DNA of 47,426 nucleotides. Source: Patescibacteria group bacterium. Its GTDB lineage: Bacteria; Patescibacteriota; Patescibacteriia; Patescibacteriales; GWC2-42-12. Every line of letters begins with the position of its first letter. Within the stretch, counting starts at the first letter, position 1. The position numbers were made by a program, and so were the translations under genes. Where the stretch lies: positions 1 to 47,426 of the forward strand of contig JAQVNC010000002.1 in the NCBI GenBank assembly GCA_028703305.1, read 5' to 3'. Positions 31,416 through 40,025 of this stretch are shown here, piece by piece. The notes beneath the pieces were generated by a model. It ran no database searches and was not told the origin of the DNA. It worked only from the letters and a program-made list of their open reading frames with translations.

Positions 31416-31964
31416 TTATTTGTTATTTAAATTTTTATTTGGGCGAGAGTTGAATAGAGTCCAAGAATTATCTAATAGGTAAACGTTTTTTATTCCGGCT
31501 TTTATCATAGCGTCCCAGCATGGTTTGCAGCACCACCAATGGCCGTAAAGATATAAATCGGCGTCTTTTACTTTCTCGGCGCCCGCCTTGTTTATTGCGT
31601 CGCGTACAGCGCCGCTCTCGCCATGGTCGGCATGAGTAGAACAACCTGGGCAAAGCCAATATTTAGTGCCTGATTTTACTTTAAGTATTCTGCGAATGCA
31701 CCAGCCCTTAGCATGGATCGCGATTAATTTTGGATGTTTAAAGCCGGCCTGGTTTGCCGATTGGCCGATTATCACCCCGTCTTTTACTATAACCGCTCCG
31801 GTTGGGTGCTGATTATCTGTGCTTTGCGTATTTCTAATATGCGCCGCTTCAGCCATAAACGGATTATCCGCCGATACGTATTTGATTATTTTGCCTTCCG
31901 GCAGATATGGGTATTCAATTTTTTCATTTTTAACTATCGGCTGTTGTCGCAAAATTTCCGGCAT
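31416..31964 (-). CDS. dCMP deaminase-like zinc enzyme
   Basis: 182 residues of the cytidine/deoxycytidylate deaminase fold. The zinc/catalytic pair appears as H114-G-E116 (HAE in most relatives) and the Cys ligands as C145-C-K-P-C149 in place of PCxxC. An earlier TGAVIVKDGVIIGQSANQ matches the dCMP deaminase N-terminal strand pair. Extra residues C89, C105, C108, H111 may bind a second structural zinc, as in some dCMP deaminases. It would convert dCMP to dUMP, or a 5-substituted dCMP to the uracil form. It lies between dcd-like and folA genes. Confidence 0.82.
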   Translation of the reverse strand: MPEILRQQPIVKNEKIEYPYLPEGKIIKYVSADNPFMAEAAHIRNTQSTDNQHPTGAVIVKDGVIIGQSANQAGFKHPKLIAIHAKGWCIRRILKVKSGTKYWLCPGCSTHADHGESGAVRDAINKAGAEKVKDADLYLYGHWWCCKPCWDAMIKAGIKNVYLLDNSWTLFNSRPNKNLNNK

Positions 31965-31969
31965 ATAAT

Positions 31970-32632
31970 TTAAATTTTGTATTTTTCTTTAAGTTGGTCT
32001 AATTGGCCGCTTTTAATTAAATTCATTTCTTCTTCTCCGTCGGATCGGCTTTCTAATCCATAAGGCGTGGACTCTAAATATTTAGCGTCTTTCAGGCCGT
32101 GCATTTTAGCGTCTTCATCGGAAATCGGGGAAGATAAAGTTTCAAAGATTAAATGAGAAATTCTTTCGCCCGGATATAGCTTAATGATTTGCGTGTCAGT
32201 ATTATTGACGATAGGGAAGGTAAGCGTACCCTGATATTTTACGTCAATCGTGCCGTTGGCGATAAATAAGCCGCGGCGCAAAAGCGAACTGCGGGCGTTA
32301 AGTTGGGCCATAATCTGATCGTCGCGCAAAGTGATTTTTTCCAGAGATGAAGCGATAATGAATTCTTTGGGCAATAATTCAAAATATTGTCCGGGTTTTA
32401 ATTTTATCAAATCAAAATTATCCTGGGACGATTCTTTGGCGTTAAAATAATCAAAATTTATGGCAATCCGGCCGTTCTCGGATAGTTTCCATTTTTTAGG
32501 GATATAAAAACTATAACCCAGCCTTAAATCAACGGCATGAGGTTGGATTTGGCATTGGTCAAGCGGAGGCTCAAAGCTGATTTTATCATTTTTCAGATAG
32601 TCTAAAATTTCTTTTTTAGTTAATAGCGACAT
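31970..32632 (-). CDS. dcd: dCTP deaminase-family protein, catalytic Glu missing
   Basis: 220 residues. Family features: IQPHAVDLRLG, ARSSLLRRGL (Ser115, Arg119), GTID130 and DAKYLESTPYG, which matches the C-terminal EDAKY motif of Dcd. Where dCTP deaminases have LEF/LEL with the catalytic Glu, this protein has G-TLTFP140-IVNN, so Pro occupies the Glu position in my manual alignment. The fold shared with dUTPase is otherwise intact. It may be a non-deaminating relative, a dUTPase-like or nucleotide-binding form, or use another residue. Spacing of 16 nt after thyA supports one operon. Confidence 0.82.
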   Translation of the reverse strand: MSLLTKKEILDYLKNDKISFEPPLDQCQIQPHAVDLRLGYSFYIPKKWKLSENGRIAINFDYFNAKESSQDNFDLIKLKPGQYFELLPKEFIIASSLEKITLRDDQIMAQLNARSSLLRRGLFIANGTIDVKYQGTLTFPIVNNTDTQIIKLYPGERISHLIFETLSSPISDEDAKMHGLKDAKYLESTPYGLESRSDGEEEMNLIKSGQLDQLKEKYKI

Positions 32633-32648
32633 ATTTTTATGTTAATGG

Positions 32649-33479
32649 TTAGAGGACGATTTGTAAATTTTTAATCGGCGGCGATGGTCGGTATTGGCTG
32701 GACAATTTGCCGACGATTTCTTCAACTAAAGTATCATCGGCTTTTTCCGCCCTTTCAAACCAATTTTCCTGAGGCTCTAGAGTAATTTTCGGGTGGTCGT
32801 TAGTTCTCTCTAAAATTTCCCAGGCGGCTTTATAATGAATGTCATAAATATGGGCGTTGCTGATAGAGTGAGTTAACCGGCCCGGTTTAACGCCTAGTTT
32901 AGCGGCTAAGATATATTGCAATAAAGCAAAACCGGCAACGTCATGAGGGCAGCCCAATATCATATCGTTTGACCTGACTATGCTATGGATATGCAGGCGA
33001 TTGCCGATAATGTTGACCGTGAAAGTATAAGGGCAGGGAACATTCTTCTTTTTAGTGCCGGTGCCCAGCCCATCGTCGGACGGATCCCAGGTTACGATAA
33101 CGGCATGGCGAGAGCCGGGTTGTTCAGCCAAATGTTTAACCAATGATGCGATCTGATCGCGGCCGAAATGGTGGCGCCATCTATAGCCATAAGCCGCGGC
33201 CACAGTACCGTCTTCTTCAGTGAAATCATCCCAAATTTTAGTATATTTTTTTAAAAATTCATCCGGCCGGTTAGACCCGGTTAAAAACCAAATTTGTTCA
33301 GCTACGAAGATTCTTATGGGAATTTTACGTAGAGTTAACAAGGGAAAACCGTCGTCAAGGTGAAAAGTAATTCCGGGGACGATTCTGGTTTTATGGCCGG
33401 TCCTTTCGTTTAATTCTTCGTAGCCATTATTCATTATTTCCCAGATCGCTTCTTTGTATTTTTGGTCAAATTGAGTCAT
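32649..33479 (-). CDS. thyA: thymidylate synthase ThyA family, Asp at the base-recognition site
   Basis: 276 residues. Catalytic Cys149 lies in NVPCPYTF; the phosphate/base region is R169-S-N-D172 and LGCPHD180VAGFALLQ; the ribose contacts are H210 and Y212 in SNAHIYDIH. Uracil-specific ThyA has Asn in the PFN motif (E. coli N177); here it is Asp180. In T4 dCMP hydroxymethylase the same position is Asp and gives cytosine preference. It may therefore act on dCMP, though a broad PHD-type subfamily is annotated simply as thymidylate synthase. It is the first gene of the operon. Confidence 0.93.
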   Translation of the reverse strand: MTQFDQKYKEAIWEIMNNGYEELNERTGHKTRIVPGITFHLDDGFPLLTLRKIPIRIFVAEQIWFLTGSNRPDEFLKKYTKIWDDFTEEDGTVAAAYGYRWRHHFGRDQIASLVKHLAEQPGSRHAVIVTWDPSDDGLGTGTKKKNVPCPYTFTVNIIGNRLHIHSIVRSNDMILGCPHDVAGFALLQYILAAKLGVKPGRLTHSISNAHIYDIHYKAAWEILERTNDHPKITLEPQENWFERAEKADDTLVEEIVGKLSSQYRPSPPIKNLQIVL

Positions 33480-33542
33480 GGTTTTGCCTGTGAATAAGTG
33501 TTAGAGGTTATTACATTTTATCAAATCATTTGGAATAGGGCA

Positions 33543-33574
33543 AATAAAAAAATACCCCGCAAATGCGGGGTATT
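33543..33574 (-). terminator. rho-independent terminator of the slipin gene
   Basis: Perfect 10-bp stem AATACCCCGC / GCGGGGTATT with loop of 4, followed on the minus strand by a T run. Confidence 0.92.
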
Positions 33575-33587
33575 CCGGTATGCTAAT

Positions 33588-34358
33588 TTAATTTTTTGTT
33601 GCCTGTTCTTTGTTAATAAACTTTTTTATATCTTCCACCGTGCTCATAAGCTGGGCCGGGAAAATAATAGTGGAATTTTTTTCCACACTGATTTCGGCCA
33701 TAGTCTGCAAGTTCCTTAGCTGCAGGGCAATCGGATGCGCCGCCATGACGTCGGCGGCCTGGCCTAATTTTTCCGAAGCTAAAAGCTCGCCTTCGGCCGC
33801 GATAATTTTAGAGCGCTTTTCTCTTTCGGCTTCGGCCTGCTTAGCCATGGCGCGCTGCATATTTTCCGGCAGTTCAATATCCTTAATTTCCACCAAACTG
33901 ACGACCACGCCCCAAGGTTCGGTATGGGCGTCTAAAACCGTGCCAATCTCTTTATTGATGGCGTCGCGCTCGGATAAAACTTCATCCAGCTGGAAGCGGC
34001 CGACAATATTTCTGACCGTGGTTTGCGCGATCTGGTCAATCGCCTGGCGCACGTTTTCAATCGCCACGATGCTTTTTATGGCGTCGGTAATTTTAAAATA
34101 AGCCACGGCCGAGATATCCACCGAGACATTGTCCTTGGTGATAATTTTCTGCGGCGGAATTGGCATAGTTAAAGTTCTGAAATCAACTTTTCTCATCCAT
34201 TGAAAATAGGGAATAATCCAAGTCAGTCCCGGCTCTTTAACCGAGATAATTTTACCCAGGAAAAAGACCACGCCTTTTTCATATTGCTGGACGACTCTAA
34301 AACCGGGGAAGATAATAAAAACAGCGATGAAAAATAGAGGGTAATAAAGCGTAGTCAT
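33588..34358 (-). CDS. SPFH/band 7 protein, slipin (stomatin-like)
   Basis: 256 residues. One N-terminal membrane helix (about 5-23) precedes the SPFH core: [51 protein letters not shown], and [25 protein letters not shown] helical segment ([21 protein letters not shown], then [11 protein letters not shown]) ends the protein. Slipins form membrane microdomain scaffolds; an NfeD protease partner is common elsewhere but absent here. It is a single-gene unit with its own terminator. Confidence 0.93.
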   Translation of the reverse strand: MTTLYYPLFFIAVFIIFPGFRVVQQYEKGVVFFLGKIISVKEPGLTWIIPYFQWMRKVDFRTLTMPIPPQKIITKDNVSVDISAVAYFKITDAIKSIVAIENVRQAIDQIAQTTVRNIVGRFQLDEVLSERDAINKEIGTVLDAHTEPWGVVVSLVEIKDIELPENMQRAMAKQAEAEREKRSKIIAAEGELLASEKLGQAADVMAAHPIALQLRNLQTMAEISVEKNSTIIFPAQLMSTVEDIKKFINKEQATKN

Positions 34359-34423
34359 AGATTTTGAAGTTAATTATAATAGCTTAATATTAGCAGAAGA
34401 TAATGAAAAAAGCAATGATAGAA

Positions 34424-34452
34424 TTGCGTTTATGCCGCTTTTCAGTTAAAAT
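34424..34452 (+). promoter_or_regulatory. candidate promoter of the ECF sigma gene
   Basis: TTGCGT (34424-34429), 17-bp spacer, TAAAAT (34447-34452), giving a short leader of about 11 nt. Confidence 0.55.
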
Positions 34453-34469
34453 TGGAGTTTAGAAATAGT

Positions 34470-35027
34470 ATGGATAATTATTCCGATGAACAATTAGTAG
34501 AGGTTTATTTAAAAGGCGAACGGGAAGCGCTTAATATTTTAATTAAGCGCTATTTAACGCCGATTTTTAATTATGCTTTAAGTTTTGTAAAAGATCAGGC
34601 CGCGGCCGAAGATTTAACCCAAGAAGTTTTCGTTAAAGTTTGGCGGAAGATAAAAAAATTTGACAATAAATATAAATTCAAAAATTGGCTCTACGCTATC
34701 GCTAAAAATATCTGTTTGGATTATTTTAAAAAAAATAAAACCATAAATTTCTCCGAGCTTGATTTAACCGATGATAATTTATTATTTGAAAATTTGATTA
34801 AAGAGGCTGCAATTTCGCCGCAAGAGGAACTGGAATCAATCCAGGCGGCCGACCTGGTAAACGCGGCGGTTGATAAGTTGCCGGAAAAATATAAGCAAAC
34901 CGTTAAACTTCATTATTTGGACGGTTTTAAATTCAGGGAAATCGCGGACATGCTGAGTGAATCAATTGAAACTATAAAGAGCAGGGGCAGAAGAGGGCTG
35001 GAGCTTTTAAGGAAGATGATGAAATAA
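34470..35027 (+). CDS. ECF-type RNA polymerase sigma factor
   Basis: 185 residues from the ATG at 34470; an upstream TTG at 34452 overlaps the -10 box and is unlikely. Region 2 (about 8-85) has FVKDQAAAEDLTQEVFVKVWRKI and FKNWLYAIAKNICLDYFKK; region 4 (about 130-182) has LPEKYKQTVKLHYLDGFKFREIADML and ESIETIKSRGRRGLELLRK, a helix-turn-helix. Length and the two-region layout fit an ECF sigma factor. The next gene is a small membrane protein that could be its anti-sigma, but it has no recognisable anti-sigma motif. Downstream genes encode an efflux system. Confidence 0.92.
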   Translation: MDNYSDEQLVEVYLKGEREALNILIKRYLTPIFNYALSFVKDQAAAEDLTQEVFVKVWRKIKKFDNKYKFKNWLYAIAKNICLDYFKKNKTINFSELDLTDDNLLFENLIKEAAISPQEELESIQAADLVNAAVDKLPEKYKQTVKLHYLDGFKFREIADMLSESIETIKSRGRRGLELLRKMMK

Positions 35028-35036
35028 ATAATCTGG

Positions 35037-35056
35037 ATTCCCGCTTTCGCGGGAAT
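35037..35056 (+). repeat. ATTCCCGC hairpin repeat, unit 4
   Basis: Perfect 8-bp arms with loop TTTC, identical to unit 1. It lies between the sigma factor gene and the next membrane gene. Confidence 0.85.
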
Positions 35057-35105
35057 GACAAAAGTGGTGATGCACCAAAATAGCTAATTCAATCGTATTA
35101 AATAT

Positions 35106-35489
35106 ATGCTAACACAGCCAAAAATCGATCTTTACGATCGCGTAATCAATAGAATAAATCATGAAGAGAGATTAATAATATTAAGGAAAAAGCTAATATT
35201 AGAGTCTTTTAGTTTAATTATGTCAATTTTTATTTTTATTCCATTGAGCTTGAGGCTGTTGTCTGATATAGCCAAATCCGGCTTAACGCAGTTTTTATCT
35301 CTTTTAATTACTGATTTTTCCATTGTTATGTCCAATATCGGCGATTATGTCTTAAGTTTATTGGAAACCACTCCGGCCTTAAGTTTGTCATTAACGCTCG
35401 CCATTTTGCTGGTTTTAGTATTTAACTTGGCTAAATTGGCTGATTGTTATGGCGATTATAAAAAAATAATTATTAACCCCGTTAAATAA
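35106..35489 (+). CDS. small membrane protein after the sigma factor gene
   Basis: 127 residues: a charged cytoplasmic start (about 1-30) with NRINHEERLIILRKK, then hydrophobic segments at about 33-54, 61-83 and 92-110. The family is not recognised. The order sigma factor followed by a membrane protein with a cytoplasmic N-terminal part is that of ECF/anti-sigma pairs, so an anti-sigma function is a reasonable guess. A zinc-type HxxxCxxC is absent. Confidence 0.6.
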   Translation: MLTQPKIDLYDRVINRINHEERLIILRKKLILESFSLIMSIFIFIPLSLRLLSDIAKSGLTQFLSLLITDFSIVMSNIGDYVLSLLETTPALSLSLTLAILLVLVFNLAKLADCYGDYKKIIINPVK

Positions 35490-35495
35490 AATTAT

Positions 35496-35963
35496 ATGAG
35501 CTTCAAAGAAATTTTTAAACCGGTTCATTTTAATAAATTACTGATAGTTTTAGCGGCTATAGTAATTTTGGTTTTTGTATTTTCTCTTGGCCTGTTTATT
35601 GGCCATGGTAAATCCAGATTTTCTAGAAACTGGGGAGAAAATTATTGCGGTAATATCATGGGGCCGGGCCGCCCGGGCATGATGGAGTTTGATCGGCCGG
35701 GATTTAACGCCCATAGCGGCTTGGGCCAAATTATTAAAATTGATCAGAGCAGTTTAGTGATTAAAGACCAAGCCAATATAGAAAAAACCATTTTAATAAC
35801 CGATAAGACCGCGATTATCAGAGATAACCAAAATATTAAAATAACCGACCTTAAGGTTGATGATAAAATAGTAGTTATCGGCCGGCCGAATGATCAAGGC
35901 CAAATTGAACCTAACTTAATTAGAGTTTTGCCGGCCCAGGCGCCTGTTATACCTAGCCGATAA
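35496..35963 (+). CDS. membrane-anchored DUF5666-like protein
   Basis: 155 residues with an N-terminal helix (about 17-36), a Gly/Pro/Met-rich linker, and a C-terminal beta domain with GLGQIIKIDQSSLVIKDQ, TILITDKTAIIRDN and LKVDDKIVVIGRPNDQGQIEPNLIRVL. The same order of strands appears in the gene at 40026 ([55 protein letters not shown]). Both resemble DUF5666/YdeI-like OB-type domains. The two paralogues flank the efflux genes. Function unknown; probably on the outer face of the membrane. Confidence 0.75.
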   Translation: MSFKEIFKPVHFNKLLIVLAAIVILVFVFSLGLFIGHGKSRFSRNWGENYCGNIMGPGRPGMMEFDRPGFNAHSGLGQIIKIDQSSLVIKDQANIEKTILITDKTAIIRDNQNIKITDLKVDDKIVVIGRPNDQGQIEPNLIRVLPAQAPVIPSR

Positions 35964-35988
35964 TAAACCATCTTAAATATAAATCAAT

Positions 35989-37863
35989 ATGTTTCAGCTA
36001 ATTAAAAAACATAAAATTGTTTTTTTGGTTGTCGCGCTCTTAATCGTAGGCGGGGGCTACTATGGTTATAATAAATTTAAGAGCAATAATATCAAAACAA
36101 GTTATATTACCGCGGCGGCTGAAAAAGGCACTATTGTAACATCAGTTTCTTCCAGCGGCCAGATTTCTGCCTCTAACCAAGTTGATATCAACGCGAAAGT
36201 TTCAGGCGAGATTAAAAAAATCGCGGTAGCAAGCGGCCAAGAAATAAAAGAAGGGGAGCTAATCGCGCAGATTGACGCCGCCGATGCTTACAAAACGGTT
36301 AGAGACGCTCAAGTAAGTTTGGCAAGCGCCCAACTTTCCATGGATAAATTAAAGCAAGCGGCCAGCGCCGATTCTATTTTACAAGCTGAAAATGCCGTAG
36401 CCAGCGCTAAAACAAATTTGGAAAAACTGAAATTGTCCCAACCGGAAGATTTTCAAACCGCTTTGGAAACCAAGCAAAAGGCCGAGGATGCTTTAGATAA
36501 AACCTATGAAGATACTTTCAGCGCTATTTCCGACGCCTTTGTTGATTTTCCGACGGTCATGGCAAAATTAAACGATATTCTTTACAGCGACGAGATTAGC
36601 TCGAGCGAAACTTCGGTCTCGTCCGGGCAGTATAATATGATGGCTTTGCTAAATTCTTCGGATGTTACCGATTTGGTTACTGACCGATCCAAAATATATT
36701 CAATGCAAGCCGGCGTTGAGGCGGATTATAAAACGGCCGATACGAAATATGACGACTGCTTGGCCGATTATAAAAATATTAACCGTTATTACAGCGATGC
36801 GGAAATAGAAAATTTATTAAATAAAACCGCGGCAACGGCCAAAGCGATTGCCCAGTCAATAAAAAATACCAGAAGTTATTTGGATGCCTGGTCGGATTTT
36901 AGGACTGCCAGAGACCGATCAGTCTTTTCCAAAGTAACGGAATACAAAAACAGCCTCATAACCTATTCAGATCAAATAAATAGCCATTTGTCCGGCTTGC
37001 AAACCTTAACTACCACTATAAAAAATAATAAAATTTCTATTACCGCGGCTGATAATGATTTAAAAGCGCTGGCAAAAAATCAGCCTTTGGATTTAGCCGC
37101 GGCCGAAGCCGGCCTTAAAGAAAAGGAAGCGTCTTTAGCCGACCTTAAAGCCGGCGCGGACTCGTTAGATATTAAATCCCAAGAGCTGTCCCTTCAGCAA
37201 AAGCGAAACTCGCTTTATGACGCGCAATCGGCTTTGGCTGATTATACCATAAAGGCGCCGTTTGACGGCGTGATCGCCGCGGTTAATTTAAAAGTAGGCG
37301 ATTCGGCCGGCAGTACGGCTATCGCCACTATAATTACCAAACAGCAAATCGCCGAGATCTCCCTAAATGAAGTTGACGCGGCCAAGATTAAGGTCGGCTT
37401 AAAGGCTAATATGACCTTTGACGCCATTGAGGGTTTGGAGATAACCGGCAAAGTGGCGGAAGTTGACGCCGTCGGTACGGTTAGCCAAGGCGTGGTTACT
37501 TATAATATTAAAATTGTTTTTGACGCGCAAGATGATCGCGTTAAACCCGGCATGAGCGTTAACGCCGCTATTATAACCAACTCAAAGACCGATGTTTTAA
37601 TGGTGGCCAGTTCGGCCGTAAAAACCGATAATTCCGGCGCTAATTATGTCCAAATTCTTGACTCTAGCAACAAGCCCGTAGATCAGATAGTTGAGATAGG
37701 CATAACCGATGATACTAATACTGAAATAATCAGCGGATTAAGCGAAGACGATAAAGTTGTAACGCAAACCGTAGACGCTAGTGCCAGCACTAACAAAACT
37801 ACGACCGGCACTACGCAAAAATCAAACAGCGTCGGCGGCTTTATGATGGGCGGGGGAAGGTAA
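35989..37863 (+). CDS. periplasmic-adaptor-like protein (HlyD/MacA family)
   Basis: 624 residues with an N-terminal anchor (about 11-28), a lipoyl-like half (SGQISASNQVDINAKVSGEI, GQEIKEGELIAQIDAADA), a very long helical hairpin (about 100-410) and the returning half TIKAPFDGVIAAVNLKVGDSAG. After it come the beta-barrel and membrane-proximal parts (AEISLNEVDAAKIKVGLKAN, VKPGMSVNAAIITN). The hairpin is much longer than in ordinary MacA. The adaptor links the MacB-like transporter encoded just downstream. If the cell lacks an outer membrane, as is likely in CPR, it must act within the cell envelope in another way. Confidence 0.88.
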   Translation: MFQLIKKHKIVFLVVALLIVGGGYYGYNKFKSNNIKTSYITAAAEKGTIVTSVSSSGQISASNQVDINAKVSGEIKKIAVASGQEIKEGELIAQIDAADAYKTVRDAQVSLASAQLSMDKLKQAASADSILQAENAVASAKTNLEKLKLSQPEDFQTALETKQKAEDALDKTYEDTFSAISDAFVDFPTVMAKLNDILYSDEISSSETSVSSGQYNMMALLNSSDVTDLVTDRSKIYSMQAGVEADYKTADTKYDDCLADYKNINRYYSDAEIENLLNKTAATAKAIAQSIKNTRSYLDAWSDFRTARDRSVFSKVTEYKNSLITYSDQINSHLSGLQTLTTTIKNNKISITAADNDLKALAKNQPLDLAAAEAGLKEKEASLADLKAGADSLDIKSQELSLQQKRNSLYDAQSALADYTIKAPFDGVIAAVNLKVGDSAGSTAIATIITKQQIAEISLNEVDAAKIKVGLKANMTFDAIEGLEITGKVAEVDAVGTVSQGVVTYNIKIVFDAQDDRVKPGMSVNAAIITNSKTDVLMVASSAVKTDNSGANYVQILDSSNKPVDQIVEIGITDDTNTEIISGLSEDDKVVTQTVDASASTNKTTTGTTQKSNSVGGFMMGGGR

Positions 37864-37888
37864 GCGCGGTTATTATTAAATTAAAAAC

Positions 37889-38611
37889 ATGATTGAATAT
37901 AAAAATATTTCTAAGTCATATTTTTCCGGCGATCTGGAAACCGAAGTATTAAAGGGGATTAATTTTAAAATTAATAAAGGCGAATTTATTTCCATTATCG
38001 GACCGTCCGGATCGGGAAAATCCACTTTAATGCATATTCTGGGAGCGCTTGATAATCCGACCGGCGGCCAATATTTTCTTGACGGCCGGGATGTTTCTTC
38101 TTTTTCCGAAGATGAGCTGGCGAAAGTAAGACAGGAAAAAATCGGTTTTGTTTTTCAGTCTTTTAATTTATTGCCGCGCGCCACGGTTATGCGCAACGTA
38201 GTTTTACCCATGATTTACGCCGGTACACCAAAGGCAGAGCGGGAAGAAAAAGCCAAGCGAGCATTACTACTGGCCGGCTTGACTGAATCTCATTTTTACC
38301 ATTTATCCAATCAGCTGTCCGGCGGCCAGATGCAGAGAGTCGCCATCGCCCGTTCTTTAGTTAATGATCCGGCGATAATTTTAGCCGATGAGCCGACCGG
38401 TAATTTAGATTCTAAAACCGGTGATATCGTTTTGGCGACTTTTCAGGATTTGCACACCAAGGGTAAAACCATTATTTTAATTACTCATGAGCAGTACGTG
38501 GCCGAGCATACCGACAGAATCATATTTATAAAAGACGGCCGTATAGTCAGCGATAGGAATAACGACAAAAAGATATTAATTAATGGCTATAATAATGGCA
38601 AACGCATATGA
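37889..38611 (+). CDS. ABC transporter ATPase, MacB/LolD type
   Basis: 240 residues. Walker A is GPSGSGKST (38-46), the Q-loop is [10 protein letters not shown], the signature [15 protein letters not shown], Walker [15 protein letters not shown] and the switch His in ILITHE. This matches the MacB/LolD/FtsE branch ([16 protein letters not shown]). It energises the permease encoded next, overlapping it by 4 nt (ATGA). It is 25 nt downstream of the adaptor gene. Confidence 0.95.
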   Translation: MIEYKNISKSYFSGDLETEVLKGINFKINKGEFISIIGPSGSGKSTLMHILGALDNPTGGQYFLDGRDVSSFSEDELAKVRQEKIGFVFQSFNLLPRATVMRNVVLPMIYAGTPKAEREEKAKRALLLAGLTESHFYHLSNQLSGGQMQRVAIARSLVNDPAIILADEPTGNLDSKTGDIVLATFQDLHTKGKTIILITHEQYVAEHTDRIIFIKDGRIVSDRNNDKKILINGYNNGKRI

Positions 38612-39834
38612 TGTTTAGCGATTTATTTCAAGAAAGCTATAGCGCCTTATCAGGCAATAAAGTAAGGTCTTCCTTAACTATTTTAGGCATAGTTATCGGC
38701 ATTGCCTCGGTTATCGCCATGGTTTCAATCGGTCAAGGCGCGCAAAGTTCGATTGAGTCAAGCATCCAGTCAATCGGTTCAAATCTGATTATGGTTATGC
38801 CCGGCGCCCAGCGCGGTTTTGGCGGCGGCGCCAGGTCCGCTCAAGGCAGTTCCCAAACTTTAACCAACGCTGACGCCAAAGCTATTGAAAGCGGAATTAC
38901 TTCAATCAAAGCGGTGGCTTCAAGTTTGTCGTCAAGATATCAGGTTACAGCCAAAGGGACTAACACCAATACCTCAATCAACGGAGTAACATCCGCCTAT
39001 GCTCAAGTCAGAAGCGTAACAGTGGGACAAGGTTCGTTTATAACCGACCAGCATAATACCAGTTTATCCAAAGTCGCTGTTTTAGGTCCGACTACGCGCG
39101 ATGATTTATTCGGCGAAGGCGCCGCTAACGTAATCGGGCAAGCGATTAGAATCAATAAAATAGAATTTAAAGTAATCGGCATTACGGAAGCTAAAGGCGG
39201 CAGCGGTTTTTCCAATCAAGATGATATAATTTATATTCCTTTGTCTACCATGCAGAAATATTTAGTCGGAGCCGATTATGTTTCCACTATCAGTATTGAA
39301 GCCGAAAGCGCTGATGTTATGACTGCGGTCCAGGAGCAGGTTAGCAATTTGCTTTTAAGCAGGCATAAAATCGCTGACGCTGCCTCGGCTGATTTTAGCA
39401 TTATGAACCAGTCGGATATCGTGGCCACGGCTTCAAGCGTGACTAATACTTTTACCATGCTCTTAGCTTCCATTGCCGGAATTTCTTTAATCGTCGGCGG
39501 CATCGGCATTATGAATATGATGCTCACAACCGTTACCGAGCGGACTAAGGAAATCGGTTTGCGCAAAGCCATCGGCGCCGCTAGGCAGGATATTAGCGGG
39601 CAATTTTTAACCGAAGCGGTTATGCTGACATTGCTGGGCGGGGTTATTGGAATTTTATTGGGCTGGCTGGCATCCGTGCTAATTACTAAGTTTTCCGGAA
39701 CGGCGACTACAGTTTCATTGTATTCAATAATTTTAGCTTTTGGAGTATCAGCGGCTATCGGTTTGGTTTTTGGCTATTATCCGGCGCGCCGAGCCTCCAG
39801 GCTGAATCCGATTGAAGCATTAAGGTTTGAATAA
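38608..39834 (+). CDS. ABC transporter permease, MacB/FtsX type
   Basis: 408 residues with one N-terminal helix (about 22-42, LTILGIVIGIASVIAMVSIG), an external MacB periplasmic-core domain (about 45-275) and three C-terminal helices (about 287-312, 333-362, 366-388) separated by the FtsX motif NMMLTTVTERTKEIGLRKAIGA. It ends PARRASRLNPIEALRFE, a strong family signature. This class works mechanically, moving peptides, lipoproteins or antimicrobials across the envelope with the adaptor and ATPase genes before it. Confidence 0.94.
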   Translation: MMFSDLFQESYSALSGNKVRSSLTILGIVIGIASVIAMVSIGQGAQSSIESSIQSIGSNLIMVMPGAQRGFGGGARSAQGSSQTLTNADAKAIESGITSIKAVASSLSSRYQVTAKGTNTNTSINGVTSAYAQVRSVTVGQGSFITDQHNTSLSKVAVLGPTTRDDLFGEGAANVIGQAIRINKIEFKVIGITEAKGGSGFSNQDDIIYIPLSTMQKYLVGADYVSTISIEAESADVMTAVQEQVSNLLLSRHKIADAASADFSIMNQSDIVATASSVTNTFTMLLASIAGISLIVGGIGIMNMMLTTVTERTKEIGLRKAIGAARQDISGQFLTEAVMLTLLGGVIGILLGWLASVLITKFSGTATTVSLYSIILAFGVSAAIGLVFGYYPARRASRLNPIEALRFE

Positions 39835-39844
39835 TTAAATTAAC

Positions 39845-39990
39845 TGTCATTGCGAGGAGCGAATTTTTATTGTCATTGCGGGCTCCGACCTCGTCATCGC
39901 TACGCGAGATCTGGCGAAGCCACGACAATCCAGAAACTTGTTTAAGCGTTTAAATCTGGATCCCGGGTCAAGCCCGGGATGACGAAAGGG
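39845..39990. repeat. cluster of GTCATTGCGAG/GTCATTGCGGG fragments and a CCCGGG hairpin
   Basis: TGTCATTGCGAG (39845) and TGTCATTGCGGG (39871) are followed by a hairpin ATCCCGGG / CCCGGGAT (39960-39980). These look like degraded or nested MITE-type repeats. The interval 39835-40025 contains no gene that I can see. Confidence 0.7.
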
Positions 39991-40025
39991 GATTTGTCGC
40001 CCGAGAGTGACAGAAGAATAATTCT

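Noticed and set aside
28652-33479. Phage or prophage origin of the thymidylate operon
   Set aside because: No structural, integrase or replication genes of a phage are nearby, and base composition looks like that of the surroundings.
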